Part shown: positions 1-14,369 of the stretch, in pieces | Position numbering within the stretch: the first letter of the stretch is position 1 | Layout of the letters: each line of letters starts with the position of its first letter | Assembly: GCA_035048815.1 (NCBI GenBank) | Contig: JAUCBN010000025.1 | Span: forward strand, 10,130,501 to 10,194,500 | Direction of reading: 5' to 3' | DNA length: 64,000 nt | Source of the DNA: Abelmoschus esculentus | Lineage: Eukaryota; Streptophyta; Magnoliopsida; Malvales; Malvaceae | Position numbers and translations under genes: made by a program | Notes under the pieces: generated by a model | Seen by the model: the letters and a program-made list of their open reading frames with translations, nothing else | What the model was told of the DNA's origin: nothing | Database searches by the model: none

Positions 1-2990
1 GACATGCATGCTCTAAACCCTATAAAACGATTGAAAATGTTGTTAAATCAAATTTTACGGTTTAAAATTGTTATTTATGGGCTTCTGAACCTAATTATTC
101 AGCTTAATCTCAAATTTTGAGATTTTTACTCGGTTAAAATTCGAACGGGTTCACTAAAAAGCCTATTTATACATGCACGCTCTAAACCCTATAAAATGAA
201 CGAAAATGATATTAAATCAAATTTGATGGTTTCAAATTGTTAATTATGGGCTTCTGAACCTAATTATACAGCTTAATCTCAAATTTTTAACATTTTACTC
301 GGTTAAAATACGAACGGTTCACTATAAAAACTTTTTAGACTTGCACGCTCTAAACCATATAAAATGATCGAAAATGATATTAAATCAAATTTTATTGTTT
401 AAAATTGTTAATTATGGGCTTCTGAATCTAATTATACAGCTTAATCTCAAATTTTAAGCATTTTACTCGTTTAAAAATCGAACGGGTTCACTATAAAGCC
501 TATTTGGACATGCACGCTCTAAACCCTATAATACGACTGAAAATGTTGTTAAATCAAATTTTACGGCTTAAAATTGTTATTTATGGGCTTTTGAACCTAA
601 TTATACATCTCAATCTCAAATTTTGAGCTTTTTACTCGGTTAAAATTTGAACGGTTCACTATATAGACTATTTAGACTCGTACGCTCTAAACCCTATAAA
701 ACGATCGAAAATTATATTAAATCAAATTTTATGGTTTCAAATTGTTAATTATGGGCTTCTGAACCTAATTATACAGCTTAATCTCAAATTTTGAACATTT
801 TACTCGGTTAAAATACGAACGGGTTCACTATAAAAAGTATTTAGACTTGCACGCTCTAAACCATATAAAATGATCGAAAATGATATTAAATCAAATTTTG
901 TTGTTTAAAATTGTAAATTATGGGCTTCTGAACCTAATTATACATCTTAATCTCAAATTTTGAGCTTTTTACTCGGTTAAAATTTGAACTGGTTCACTAT
1001 AAAGACTATTTAGACATGCACGCTCTAAACCCTATAAAACGATCGAAAATGATGTTAAAACAAATTTTATGGTTTCAAGTTGTTATTTATGGGCTTTTGA
1101 ACCTAAAGCCTATTTAGAAAATGATCAAATTAAACCTAATTATACAGCTTAATCTCAAATTTTGAGCTTTTTACTCGGTTAAAATTCGAACGGGTTCACT
1201 ATAAAGCCTATTTAGACTTGCACGCTATAAACCTATAAAAAGATCGAAAATGATATTAAATCAAATTTTATGGTTTCAAATTGTTAATTATGGGCTTCTG
1301 AACTTAATTGTACAGCTTAATCTCAAATTTGAAGCTTTTTACTCAGTTAAAATTCGAACGGGTTCTCTATAAAGCCTATTTAGACATGCATGCTCTAAAC
1401 CCTATAAAACAATTGAAAATGTTGTTGAATCAAATTTTATGGTTTAAAATTGTTAATTATGGGCTTTTGTACCTAATTATACAGCTTAATCTCAAATTTT
1501 GAGCTTTTTACTCGTTTAAAATTCGAACGGTTCACTATAAACACTATTTAGACATGCACGCTCTAAACCCTATAAAATGAACGAAAATTATATTAAATCA
1601 AATTTTATGGTTTCAAATTGTTAATTATGGGCTTCTGAACCTAATTATACACCTTATTGTCAAATTTTGAGATTTTTACTCGGTTAAAATTCGAACAGCT
1701 TTACTATAAAGCCTATTTAGACATGCATGCTCTAAACCCTATAAAACGATTGAAAATGTTGTTAAATCAAATTTTACGGTTTAAAATTGTTATTTATGGG
1801 CTTCTGAACCTAATTATTCAGCTTAATCTCAAATTTTGAGATTTTTACTCGGTTAAAATTCGAACGGGTTCACTAAAAAGCCTATTTATACATGCACGCT
1901 CTAAACCCTATAAAATGAACGAAAATGATATTAAATCAAATTTTATGGTTTCAAATTGTTAATTATGGGCTTCTGAACCTAATTATACAGCTTAATCTCA
2001 ATTTTTTAACATTTTACTCGGTTAAAATACGAACGGTTCACTATAAAAACTTTTTAGACTTGCACGCTCTAAACCATATAAAATGATCGAAAATGATATT
2101 AAATCAAATTTTATTGTTTAAAATTGTTAATTATGGGCTTCTGAATCTAATTATACAGCTTAATCTCAAATTTTAAGCATTTTACTCGTTTTAAAATCGA
2201 ACGGGTTCACTATAAAGCCTATTTGGACATGCACGCTCTAAACCCTATAATACGACTGAAAATGTTGTTAAATCAAATTTTACGGCTTAAAATTGTTATT
2301 TATGGGCTTTTGAACCTAATTATACATCTCAATCTCAAATTTTGAGCTTTTTACTCGGTTAAAATTTGAACGGTTCACTATATAGACTATTTAGACATGT
2401 ACGCTCTAAACCCTATAAAACGATCGAAAATTATATTAAATCAAATTTTATGGTTTCAAATTGTTAATTATGGGATTCTGAAACTAATTATACAGCTTAA
2501 TCTCAAATTTTGAACATTTTACTCGGTTAAAATACGAACGGGTTCACTATAAAAAGTATTTAGACTTGCACGCTCTAAACCATATAAAATGATCGAAAAT
2601 GATATTAAATCAAATTTTATGGTTTCAAATTGTTAATTATGGGCTTCTGAACCTAATTATACAGCTTAATATCAAATTTTGAATATTTTACTCGGTTAAA
2701 ATACGAACGGGTTTACTATAAAAAGTATTTAGACTTGCACGCTCTAAACCATATAAAATGATCGAAAATGATATTAAATCAAATTTTATTGTTTAAAATT
2801 GTTAATTATGGGCTTCTGAACCTAATTATACATCTTAATCTCAAATTTTGAGCTTTTTACTTGGTTAAAATTCGAACTGGTTTACTATAAAGACTATTTA
2901 GACATGCACGCTCTAAACCCTATAAAACGATCGAAAATGATGTTAAAACAAATTTTATGGTTTCAAGTTGTTATTTATGGGCTTTTGAAC
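1..2990. repeat. Satellite HOR, ~1719 bp offset
   Basis: The monomer series starting at position 1 (with CATGCATGCT, ATTTTACGG and the variant AATTATTCAGC) reappears at 1720, an offset of 1719 bp or about ten monomers. The second copy contains one extra monomer of about 170 bp near 2630-2810, so the register slips after roughly 1 kb. A further copy of the same block begins at 7822. Confidence 0.8.
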
Positions 2991-5900
2991 CTAAAGCCTA
3001 ATTAGACATGCACGCTCTAAAACCTATAAAACGAAAGAATTGAACCTAATTATATAGCTTAATCTCAAATTTTGAGCTCTTTACTCGGTTAAAATTCGAA
3101 CGGGTTCACTATAAAGCCTATTTAGACTTGCACGCTATAAACCTATAAAACGATCGAAAATGATATTAAATCAAATTTTATGGTTTCAAATTGTTAATTA
3201 TGGGCTTCTGAATTTAATTGTACAGCTTAATCTCAAATTTTAAGCTTTTTGCTCGGTTAAAATTCGAACGGGTTCTCTATAAAGAAAATTTAGACATGCA
3301 CGCTCTAAACCCTATAAAACAATTGAAAATGTTGTTAAATCAAATTTTATGGTTTAAAATTGTTAATTATGGGCTTTTGAACCTAATTATACAGCTTAAT
3401 CTCAAATTTTGAGCTTTTTACTCGTTTAAAATTCGAACGGTTCACTATAAAGACTATTTAGACATGCACGCTCTAAACCCTATAAAACGATCGAAAATTA
3501 TATTAAATCAAATTTTATGGTTTCAAATTGTTAATTATGGGATTCTGAACCTAATTATACAGCTTAATCTCAAATTTTGAGATTTTTACTCGGTTAAAAT
3601 TCGAACGGGTTCACTATAAAGCCTATTTAGACATGCACGCTCAAAACCATATAAAATGAACGACAATTATATTAAATCAAATTTTATGGTTTTAAATTGT
3701 TAATTATGGGCTTCTAAACCTAATTATACAGCTTAATCTCAAATTTTGAACATTTTACTCGGTTAAAATACGAACGGGTTCACTATAAAAAGTATTTAGA
3801 CTTGCACGCTCTAAACCATATAAAATGATCGAAAATGATATTAAATCAAATTTTATTGTTTAAAATTGTTAATTATGGGATTCTGAACCTAATTATACAT
3901 CTTAATCTCAAATTTTGAGCTTTTTACTCGGTTAAAATTCGAACTGGTTCACTATAAAGACTGTTTAGACATGCACACTCTAAACCCTATAAAACGATCG
4001 AAAATGATGTTAAAACAAATTTTATGGTTTCAAGTTGTTATTTATTGGCTTTTGAACCTAAAGCCTATTTAGACATGCACGCTCTAAAACCTATAAAACG
4101 AAAGAATTGAACCTAATTATATTGCTTAATCTCAAATTTTGAGCTCTTTACTCGGTTAAAATTCGAACGGGTTCACTATAAAGCCTATTTAGACTTGCAC
4201 GCTATAAACCTATAAAACGATCGAAAATGATATTAAATCAAATTTTATGGTTTCAAATTGTTAATTATGGGCTTCTGAATTTAATTGTACAGCTTAATCT
4301 CAAATTTTAAGCTTTTTGCTCGGTTAAAATTCGAACGGGTTCTCTATAAAGAAAATTTAGACATGCACGCTCTAAACCCTATAAAACAATTGAAAATGTT
4401 GTTAAATCAAATTTTATGGTTTAAAATTGTTAATTATGGGCTTTTGAACCTAATTATACAGCTTAATCTCAAATTTTGAGCTTTTTACTCGTTTAAAATT
4501 CGAACGGTTCACTATAAAGACTATTTAGACATGCACGCTCTAAACCCTATAAAACGATCGAAAATTATATTAAATCAAATTTTATGGTTTCAAATTATTA
4601 ATTATGGGATTCTGAACCTAATTATACAGCTTAATCTCAAATTTTGAGATTTTTACTCGGTTAAAATTCGAACGGGTTCACTATAAAGCCTATTTAGACA
4701 TGCACGCTCAAAACCATATAAAATGAACGAAAATTATATTAAATCAAATTTTATGGTTTTAAATTGTTAATTATGGGCTTCTGAACCTAATTATACAGCT
4801 TAATCTCAAATTTTGAACATTTTACTCGGTTAAAATACGAACGGGTTCACTATAAAAAGTATTTAGACTTGCACGCTCTAAACCATATAAAATGATCGAA
4901 AATGATATTAAATCAAATTTTATTGTTTAAAATTGTTAATTATGGGATTCTGAACCTAATTATACATCTTAATCTCAAATTTTGAGCTTTTTACTCGGTT
5001 AAAATTCGAACTGGTTCACTATAAAGACTGTTTAGACATGCACACTCTAAACCCTATAAAACGATCGAAAATGATGTTAAAACAAATTTTATGGTTTCAA
5101 GTTGTTATTTATTGGCTTTTGAACCTAAAGCCTATTTAGACATGCACGCTCTAAAACCTATAAAACGAAAGAATTGAACCTAATTATATTGCTTAATCTC
5201 AAATTTTGAGCTCTTTACTCGGTTAAAATTCGAACGGGTTCACTATAAAGCCTATTTAGACTTGCACGCTATAAACCTATAAAACGATCGAAAATGATAT
5301 TAAATCAAATTTTATGGTTTCAAATTGTTAATTATGGGCTTCTGAATTTAATTGTACAGCTTAATCTCAAATTTTAAGCTTTTTGCTCGGTTAAAATTCG
5401 AACGGGTTCTCTATAAAGAAAATTTAGACATGCACGCTCTAAACCCTATAAAACAATTGAAAATGTTGTTAAATCAAATTTTATGGTTTAAAATTGTTAA
5501 TTATGGGCTTTTGAACCTAATTATACAGCTTAATCTCAAATTTTGAGCTTTTTACTCGTTTAAAATTCGAACGGTTCACTATAAAGACTATTTAGACATG
5601 CACGCTCTAAACCCTATAAAACGATCGAAAATTATATTAAATCAAATTTTATGGTTTCAAATTATTAATTATGGGATTCTGAACCTAATTATACAGCTTA
5701 ATCTCAAATTTTGAGATTTTTACTCGGTTAAAATTCGAACGGGTTCACTATAAAGCCTATTTAGACATGCACGCTCAAAACCATATAAAATGAACGAAAA
5801 TTATATTAAATCAAATTTTATGGTTTTAAATTGTTAATTATGGGCTTCTGAACCTAATTATACAGCTTAATCTCAAATTTTGAACATTTTACTCGGTTAA

Positions 5901-6420
5901 AATACGAACGGGTTCACTATAAAAAGTATTTAGACTTGCACGCTCTAAACCATATAAAATGATCGAAAATGATACTAAATCAAATTTTATTGTTTAAAAT
6001 TGTTAATTATGGGATTCTGAACCTAATTATACATCTTAATCTCAAATTTTGAGCTTTTTACTCGGTTAAAATTCGAACTGGTTCACTATAAAGACTATTT
6101 AGACATGCATGCTCTAAACCCTATAAAACGATCGAAAATGATGTTAAAACAAATTTTATGGTTTCAAGTTGTTATTTATTGGCTTTTGAACCTAAAGCCT
6201 ATTTAGACATGCACGCTCTAAAACCTATAAAACGAAAGAATTGAACCTAATTATATAGCTTAATCTCAAATTTTGAGCTTTTTACTCGGTTAAAATTCGA
6301 ACGGGTTCACTATAAAGCCTATTTAGACTTGCACGCTATAAACCTATAAAACGATCAAAAATTATATTAAATCAAATTTTATGGTTTCAAATTGTTAATT
6401 ATGGGCTTCTGAACTTAATT
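2600..6420. repeat. Satellite HOR, 1067 bp unit, ~3.5 copies
   Basis: The segment around 3218 recurs at 4285 and 5352, exactly 1067 bp apart each time, with only a few substitutions per unit. This is the youngest-looking amplification in the array. Each unit is six monomers plus a truncated monomer of about 60 bp, recognisable by ATAAAACGAAAGAATTGAAC, seen near 3030, 4095, 5162 and 6229. Similarity to the pattern begins near 2600 and fades after about 6420. Confidence 0.9.
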
Positions 6421-7601
6421 GTACAGCTTAATCTCAAATTTTAAGCTTTTTACTCGGTTAAAATACGAACGGGTTCACTATAAAAAGTATTTAGACTTGC
6501 ACGCTCTAAACCTATAAAATGATCAAAAATGATATTAAATCAAATTTTATGTTTTCAAATTGTTAATTATGGGATTCTGAACCTAATTATACAGCTTCAT
6601 CTCAAATTTTGAGCTTTTTGCTCGGTTAAAATTCGAACGGTTCACTATGAAGCCTATTTAGACATGCACGCTCTAAACCCTATAAAATGAACGGAAATGA
6701 TATTAAATAAAATTTTATGGTTTCAAATTGTTAATTATGGGCTTCTGAACCTAATTATGCAACTTAGTCTCAAAATTTGAGCATATTACTCGTTTAAAAT
6801 TCGAACGGGTTCACTATAAAGCCTATTTAGACATGCACGCTCTAAACCCTATAAAACGATTGAAAATGTTGTTAAATCAAATTTTATGTTTTCAAATTGT
6901 TAATTATGGGATTCAGAACTTAATTGTACAGCTTAATCTCAAATTTTAAGCTTTTTACTCGGTTAAAATTTGAACGGGTTCACTGCAATGCATATCTAGA
7001 CAAGCACGCTATAAACCCTAGGAAATGATCGAAAATGATATTAAATCAAATTTTATGGGATTTTGAACCTAATTATACAGCTTAATCTCAAATTTTGTGC
7101 TTTTTACTCGTTTAAAATTCGAACGGGTTCACTATAAAGCCTATTTAGACATGCACGCTCTAAACCCTATAAAATGAACGGAAATGATATTAAATCAAAT
7201 TTTATGGTTTCAAATTGTTAATTATGGGCTTCAGAACATAATTATACACCTTAATCTCAAATGTTGAGCTTTTTACTCGGTTAAAATTTGAAGGGGTTCA
7301 TTATAAAGCCTATTTAGACTTGCACGCTGTAAACCTTTAAAACGATCGAAAATGATATTAAATCAAATTTTATGGTTTCAAATTGTTAATTATGGGCTTC
7401 TGAACTTAATTATACAGCTTAATCTCAAATTTTAAGCTTTTTACTCAGTTAAAATACGAACGGGTTCACTATAAAAAGTATTTAGACTTGCACGCTCTAA
7501 ACCCTATAAAATGATCAAAAATGATATTAAATCAAATTTTATGTTTTCAAATTGTTAATTATGCGATTCTGAACCTAATTATACAGCTTAATCTCAAATT
7601 T

Positions 7602-9705
7602 TGAGCTTTTTACTCGTTTAAAATTCGAACGGTTCACTATAAAGACTATTTAGACATGCACGCTCTAAACCCTATAAAATGAACGAAAATTATATTAAAT
7701 CAAATTTTATGGTTTCAAATTGTTAATTATGGGCTTCTGAACCTAATTATACACCTTATTGTCAAATTTTGAGATTTTTACTCGGTTAAAATTCGAACGG
7801 CTTTACTATAAAGCCTATTTAGACATGCATGCTCTAAACCCTATAAAACGATTGAAAATGTTGTTAAATCAAATTTTACGGTTTAAAATTGTTATTTATG
7901 GGCTTCTGAACCTAATTATTCAGCTTAATCTCAAATTTTGAGATTTTTACTCGGTTAAAATTCGAACGGGTTCACTAAAAAGCCTATTTATACATGCACG
8001 CTCTAAACCCTATAAAATGAACGAAAATAATATTAAATCAAATTTTATGGTTTCAAATTGTTAATTATGGGCTTCTGAACCTAATTATACAGCTTAATCT
8101 CAAATTTTTAACATTTTACTCGGTTAAAATATGAACAGTTCACTATAAAAACTTTTTAGACTTGCACGCTCTAAACCATATAAAATGATCGAAAATGATA
8201 TTAAATCAAATTTTATTGTTTAAAATTGTTAATTATGGGCTTCTGAATCTAATTATACAGCTTAATCTCAAATTTTAAGCATTTTACTCGTTTAAAAATC
8301 GAACGGGTTCACTATAAAGCCTATTTGGACATGCACGCTCTAAACCCTATAATACGACTGAAAATGTTGTTAAATCAAATTTTACGGCTTAAAATTGTCA
8401 TTTATGGGCTTTTGAACCTAATTATACATCTCAATCTCAAATTTTGAGCTTTTTACTCGGTTAAAATTTGAACGGTTCACTATATAGACTATTTAGACAC
8501 GTACGCTCTAAACCCTATAAAACGATCGAAAATTATATTAAATCAAAATTTATGGTTTCAAATTGTTAATTATGGGATTCTGAACCTAATTATACAGCTT
8601 AATCTCAAATTTTGAACATTTTACTCGGTTAAAATACGAACGGGTTCACTATAAAAAGTATTTAGACTTGCACGCTCTAAACCATATAAAATGATCGAAA
8701 ATGATATTAAATCAAATTTTATGGTTTCAAATTGTTAATTATGGGCTTCTGAACCTAATTATACAGCTTAATCTCAAATTTTGAACATTTTACTCGGTTA
8801 AAATACGAACGGGTTCACTATAAAAAGTATTTAGACTTGCACGCTCTAAACCATATAAAATGATCGAAAATGATATTAAATCAAATTTTATTGTTTAAAA
8901 TTGTTAATTATGGGCTTCTGAACCTAATTATACATCTTAATCTCAAATTTTGAGCTTTTTACTTGGTTAAAATTCGAACTAGTTTACTATAAAGACTATT
9001 TAGACATGCACGCTCTAAACCCTATAAAACGATCGAAAATGATGTTAAAACAAATTTTATGGTTTCAAGTTGTTATTTATGGGCTTTTGAACCTAAAGCC
9101 TAATTAGACATGCACGCTCTAAAACCTATAAAACGAAAGAATTGAACCTAATTATATAGCTTAATCTCAAATTTTGAGCTCTTTACTCGGTTAAAATTCG
9201 AACGGGTTCACTATAAAGCCTATTTAGACTTGCACGCTATAAACCTATAAAACGATCGAAAATGATATTAAATCAAATTTTATGGTTTCAAATTGTTAAT
9301 TATGGGCTTCTGAATTTAATTGTACAGCTTAATCTCAAATTTTAAGCTTTTTGCTCGGTTAAAATTCGAACGGGTTCTCTATAAAGAAAATTTAGACATG
9401 CACGCTCTAAACCCTATAAAACAATTGAAAATATTGTTAAATCAAATTTTATGGTTTAAAATTGTTAATTATGGGCTTTTGAACCTAATTATACAGCTTA
9501 ATCTCAAATTTTGAGCTTTTTACTCGTTTAAAATTCGAACGGTTCAGTATAAAGACTATTTAGACATGCACGCTCTAAACCCTATAAAACGATCGAAAAT
9601 TATATTAAATCAAATTTTATGTTTTCAAATTGTTAATTATGGGATTCTGAACCTAATTATACAGTTTAATCCCAAATTTTGAGATTTTTACTCGGTTAAA
9701 ATTCG
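7602..9705. repeat. Duplicated ~2.1 kb satellite block (copy of ~1500-3603)
   Basis: Positions 7602-9705 repeat about 1500-3603 at a constant offset of 6102 bp with only scattered substitutions. The variant 'CAAATTTTGAGATTTTTACTC' frame starts at 1657 and 7759, and another landmark at 3218 recurs at 9320. No net indel was seen over about 2 kb, which points to a fairly recent segmental duplication within the array, placed on the far side of the 1067 bp HOR expansion. Confidence 0.85.
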
Positions 9706-12700
9706 AACGGTTCACTATAAAGCCTATTTAGACATGCACGCTCTAAACCCTATAAAACGATCGAAAATTATATTAAATCAAATTTTATGGTTTCAAATTG
9801 TTAATTATGGGATTCTGAAACTAATTATACAGCTTAATCTCAAATTTTGAGATTTTTACTCGGTTAAAATTCGAACGGGTTCACTATAAAGCCTATTTAG
9901 ACATGCACGCTCTAAAGCCTATAAAATAAACAGAAATGATATTAAATCAAATTTTATGGTTTCAAATTGTTAATTATGGGCTTCTGAACCTAATTATACA
10001 GCTTAGTCTCAAATTTTGAACATTTTACTTGGTTAAAATACGAACGGGTTCACTATAAAAAGTATTTAGACTTGCACGCTCTAAACCATATAAAATGATC
10101 GAAAATGATATTAAATCAAATTTTATGGTTTCAAATTGTAAATTATGGGCTTCTGAACCTAATTATATAGCTTAATCTCAAATTTTGAGGTCTTTACTCG
10201 TTTAAAATTCGAACGGTTCACTATAAAGACTATTTAGACATGCATGCTCTAAACCCTATAAAACGATCGAAAATGATTTAAATCAAATTTTATGGCCTCA
10301 AATTGTTAATTATGGGCTTCTGAACTTAATTATACAGCTTAATCTCAAATTTTAAGCTTTTTACTCGGTGAAAATTTGAAAGGGTTCACTATAATGCCTA
10401 TTTGGACTTGCACGCTCTAAACCTATAAAATGATCATAAATGATATTAAATCAAATTTTATGGTTTCAAATTGTTAATTATTGGCTTCTGAACCTAATTA
10501 TACAGCTTAATCTCAAATTTTAAGCTTTTTACTCGGTTAAAATTGGAACGGGTTCACTATCAAAAGTATTTAGACTTGCACGCTGTAAAATTGTTAAATC
10601 AAATTTTATTGTTTAAAATTGTTAATTATGGGCTTCTTTACCTAATTATACAGCTTAATCTCAAATTTTGAGATTTTTACTCGTTTAAAATTCGAACAGT
10701 TCACTATAAAGACTATTTAGACATGCACGCTCTAAACCCTATAAAACGATCGAAAATTATATTAAATCAAATTTTATGGATTCAAATTGTTAATTATGGG
10801 ATTCTGAACCTAATTATACAGCTTAATCTCAAATTTTGAGATTTTTACTCGGTTAAAATTCGAACATGTTCACTATAAATACTATTTAGACAGACACGCT
10901 CTAAACCCTATAAAATGAACGAAAATGATATTAAATCAAATTTTATGGTTTCAAATTGTTAATTATGGGATTCTGAAACTAATTATACAACTTAATCTCA
11001 AATTTTAAGATTTTTCCTCGGTTAAAATTTGAACAGGTTCACTATAAAGACTATTTAGACATGCACGCTCTAAACCCTATAAAACGATCGAAAATGATAT
11101 TAAATCAAATTTTGCGGTTTCAAATTGTTAATTATGGGCTTCTGAACCTAATTATACATCTTAATCTCAAATTTTGAGATTTTTACTCGGTAAAAATTCG
11201 AACAGATTCACTATAAAGCCTATTTAGACATGCACGCTCTAAAGCCTATAAAACGATTGAAAATGTTCTTAAATCAAATTTTACGGTTTAAAATTGTTAT
11301 TTATGAGCTTCTGAATCCCATTATACAGCTTAATCTCAAATTTTTAGCTTTTTACTCGGTTAAAATACGAACGAGTTCACTATAAAAAGTACTTAGACTT
11401 GCACGCTCTAAACCCGATAAAATGATCAAAAATGATATTAAATCAAATTTTATGTTTTCAAATTGTTAATTATGGGATTCTGAACCTAATTATACAGTTT
11501 AATCCCAAATTTTGAGATTTTTACTCGGTTAAAATTGGAACGGTTCACTATAAAGACTATTTAGACATGCACGCTCTAAACCCTATAAAACGATCGAAAA
11601 TTATATTAAATCAAATTTTATGGTTTTAAATTGTTAATTATGGGATTCTGAAACTAATTATACAGCTTAATCTCAAATTTTGAGATTTTTACTCGGTTAA
11701 AATTCGAACGGGTTCACTATAAATCCTATTTAGACATGCACGCTCTAAACCCTATAAAATAAACAGAAATGATATTAAATCAAATTTTATGGTTTCAAAT
11801 TGTTAATTATGGGCTTCTGAACCTAATTATACAGCTTAGTCTCAAATTTTGAACATTTTACTTGGTTAAAATACGAACGGGTTCACTATAAAAAGTATTT
11901 AGACTTGCACGCTCTAAACCATATAAAATGATCGAAAATGATATTAAATCAAATTTTATGGTTTCAAATTATAAATTATGGGCTTCTGAACCTAATTATA
12001 TAGCTTAATCTCAAATTTTGAGGTCTTTACTCGTTTAAAATTCGAACGGTTCACTATAAAGCCTATTTAGACTTGCACGCTCTAAACCTATAAAATGATC
12101 ATAAATGATATTAAATCAAATTTTATGGCCTCAAATTGTTAATTATGGGCTTCTGAACCTAATTATACAGCTTAATCTCAAATTTTAAGCTTTTTACTCG
12201 ATTAAAATTGGAACGGGTTCACTATCAAAAGTATTTAGACTTGCACGCTCTAAAATTGTTAAATCAAATTTTATTGTTTAAAATTGTTAATTATGGGCTT
12301 CTTTACCTAATTATACAGCTTAGTCTCAAATTTTGAGATTTTTACTCGTTTAAAATTCGAACAGTTCACTATAAAGGCTATTTAGATATGCACGCTCTAA
12401 ACCCTATAAAATGATCGAAAATTATATTAAATCAAATTTTACGGATTCAAATTGTTAATTATGGGATTCTGAACCTAATTATACAGCTTAATCTCAAATT
12501 TTGAGATTTTTACTCGGTTAAAATTCGAACAGGTTCACTCTAAATACTATTTAGACAGGCACGCTCTAAACCCTATAAAATGAACGAAAATGATATTAAA
12601 TCAAATTTTATGGTTTCAAATTGTTAATTATGGGATTCTGAAACTAATTATACAACTTAATCTCAAATTTTAAGCTTTTTACTCGGTTAAAATTTGAACA

Positions 12701-14340
12701 GGTTCACTATAATGACTATTTAGACATGCACGCTCTAAACCCTATAAAACGATCGAAAATGATATTAAATCAAATTTTGCGGTTTCAAACTGTTAATTAT
12801 GGGCTTCTGAACCTAATTATACATCTTAATCTCAAATTTTGAGATATTTACTCTGTTAAAATTCGAACAGATTCACTATAAAGCCTATTTAGACATGGAC
12901 GCTCTAAACCCTATAAAACGATCGAAAATGATGTTAAATCAAATTTTATGGTTTCAAGTTGTTATTTATGGGCTTTTGAACCTAATTATATATCTTAATC
13001 TCAAATTTTGAGATTTTTACTCGGTTAAAATTCGATCGGGTTCACTATAAAGACTATTTAGACATGCGCGCTCTAAACCCTATAAAACGATCGAAAATGA
13101 TGTTAAATCAAATTTTATGGTTTCAAGTTGTTATTTATGGGCTTTTGAACCTAATTATACATCTTAATCTCAAATTTTGAGATTTTTACTCGGTTAAAAT
13201 ACGAACGAGTTCACCATAAAAAGTACTTGGACTTGCACGCTCTAAACCCGATAAAATGATCAAAAATGATATTAAATCAAATTTTATGTTTTCAAATTGT
13301 TAATTATGGGATTCTGAACCTAATTATATAGTTTAATCCCAAATTTTGAGATTTTTACTCGGTTAAAATTCGAACGGTTCACTATAAAGACTATTTAGAC
13401 ATGCACGCTCTAAACCCTATAAAACGATCGAAAATTATATTAAATCAAATTTCATGGTTTCAAATTGTTAATTATGGGATTCTGAACCTAATTATACAGC
13501 TTAATCTCAAATTTTGAGATTTTTACTCGGTTAAAATTCGAACGGGTTCACTATAAATCCTATTTAGACATGCACGCTCTAAACCCTATAAAATGAACAG
13601 AAATGATATTAAATCAAATTTTATGGTTTCAAATTGTTAATTATGGGATTCTGAAACTAATTATACAGCTTAGTCTCAAATTTTGAACATTTTACTTGGT
13701 TAAAATACGAACGGGTTCACTATAAAAAGTATTTAGACTTGCACGCTCTAAACCATATAAAATGATCGAAAATGATTTTAAATCAAATTTTATGGTTTCA
13801 AATTGTAAATTATGGGCTTCTGAACCTAATTATACAGCTTAATCTCAAATTTTGAGGTCTTTACTCGTTTAAAATTCGAACGGTTCACTATAAAGACTAT
13901 TTAGACATGCATGCTCTAAACCCTATAAAACGATCGAAAATGACTTAAATCAAATTTGATGGCTTCAAATTGTTAATTATGGGCTTCTGAACTTAATTAT
14001 ATAGCTTAATCTCAAATTTTAAGCTTTTTACTCGGTTAAAATTTGAACGGGTTCACTTTAAAGCCTATTTAGACTTGCACGCTCTAAACCTATAAAATGA
14101 TCATAAATGATATTAAATCAAATTTTATGGTTTCGAATTGTTAATTATGGGCTTCTAAACCTAATTATACAGCTTAATCTCAAATTTTAAGCTTTTTACT
14201 CGGTTAAAATTGGAACGGGTTCACTATAAAAAGTATTTAGACTTGCACGTTGTAAAATTGTTAAATCAAATTTTATTGTTTAAAATTGTTAATTATGGGC
14301 TTCTTTACCTAATTATACAGCTTAGTCTCAAATTTTGAGA
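9640..14340. repeat. Satellite HOR, ~1834 bp unit, ~2.5 copies
   Basis: Diagnostic variants recur about 1834 bp apart. The word GTTTAATCCCAAATTTTGAG lies near 9664, 11497 and 13331. TTTTGAACATTTTACTTGG lies near 10013, 11847 and 13681. Internally the copies differ by gain or loss of single monomers. This part also carries AAAATTGTTAAATC-type shortened monomers near 10590, 12255 and 14255. Confidence 0.85.
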
Positions 14341-14343
14341 TTT

Positions 14344-14369
14344 TTACCATGACAATCTTGTCATGGTAA
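14344..14369. other. Perfect inverted repeat at satellite/retroelement junction
   Basis: The left arm TTACCATGACAA (14344-14355) is followed by TC and then the exact reverse complement TTGTCATGGTAA (14358-14369). The outermost bases of the left arm belong to the last satellite monomer, so the hairpin straddles the breakpoint where satellite gives way to the gypsy gag fragment. Confidence 0.9.

Larger units (their letters stand above)
1..14345. repeat. Tandem satellite array, ~169 bp monomer
   Basis: AT-rich tandem repeat filling the first 14.3 kb and open at the left edge. Successive copies of the landmark ACATGCACGCTCTAAACCC start near 2, 171, 339, 508 and 676, giving a 168-169 bp monomer. 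Other words recurring in most monomers are AATCAAATTTTATGG, TTAATTATGGGCTTCTGAAC and TTTTACTCGGTTAAAATTCG. Monomers differ by scattered substitutions and small indels and are organised into longer units. Monomer length and AT richness fit plant centromeric or pericentromeric satellites, but centromere function is not shown. Short open frames of about 60 codons inside it are by-products of the repeat. The array ends inside a monomer at about 14345, next to retroelement DNA. Confidence 0.97.

Noticed and set aside
1308..9514. Repeated ~60-codon open frames in the satellite
   Set aside because: They recur only because the repeat unit recurs, span monomer borders, have no codon-like constraint and no domain.
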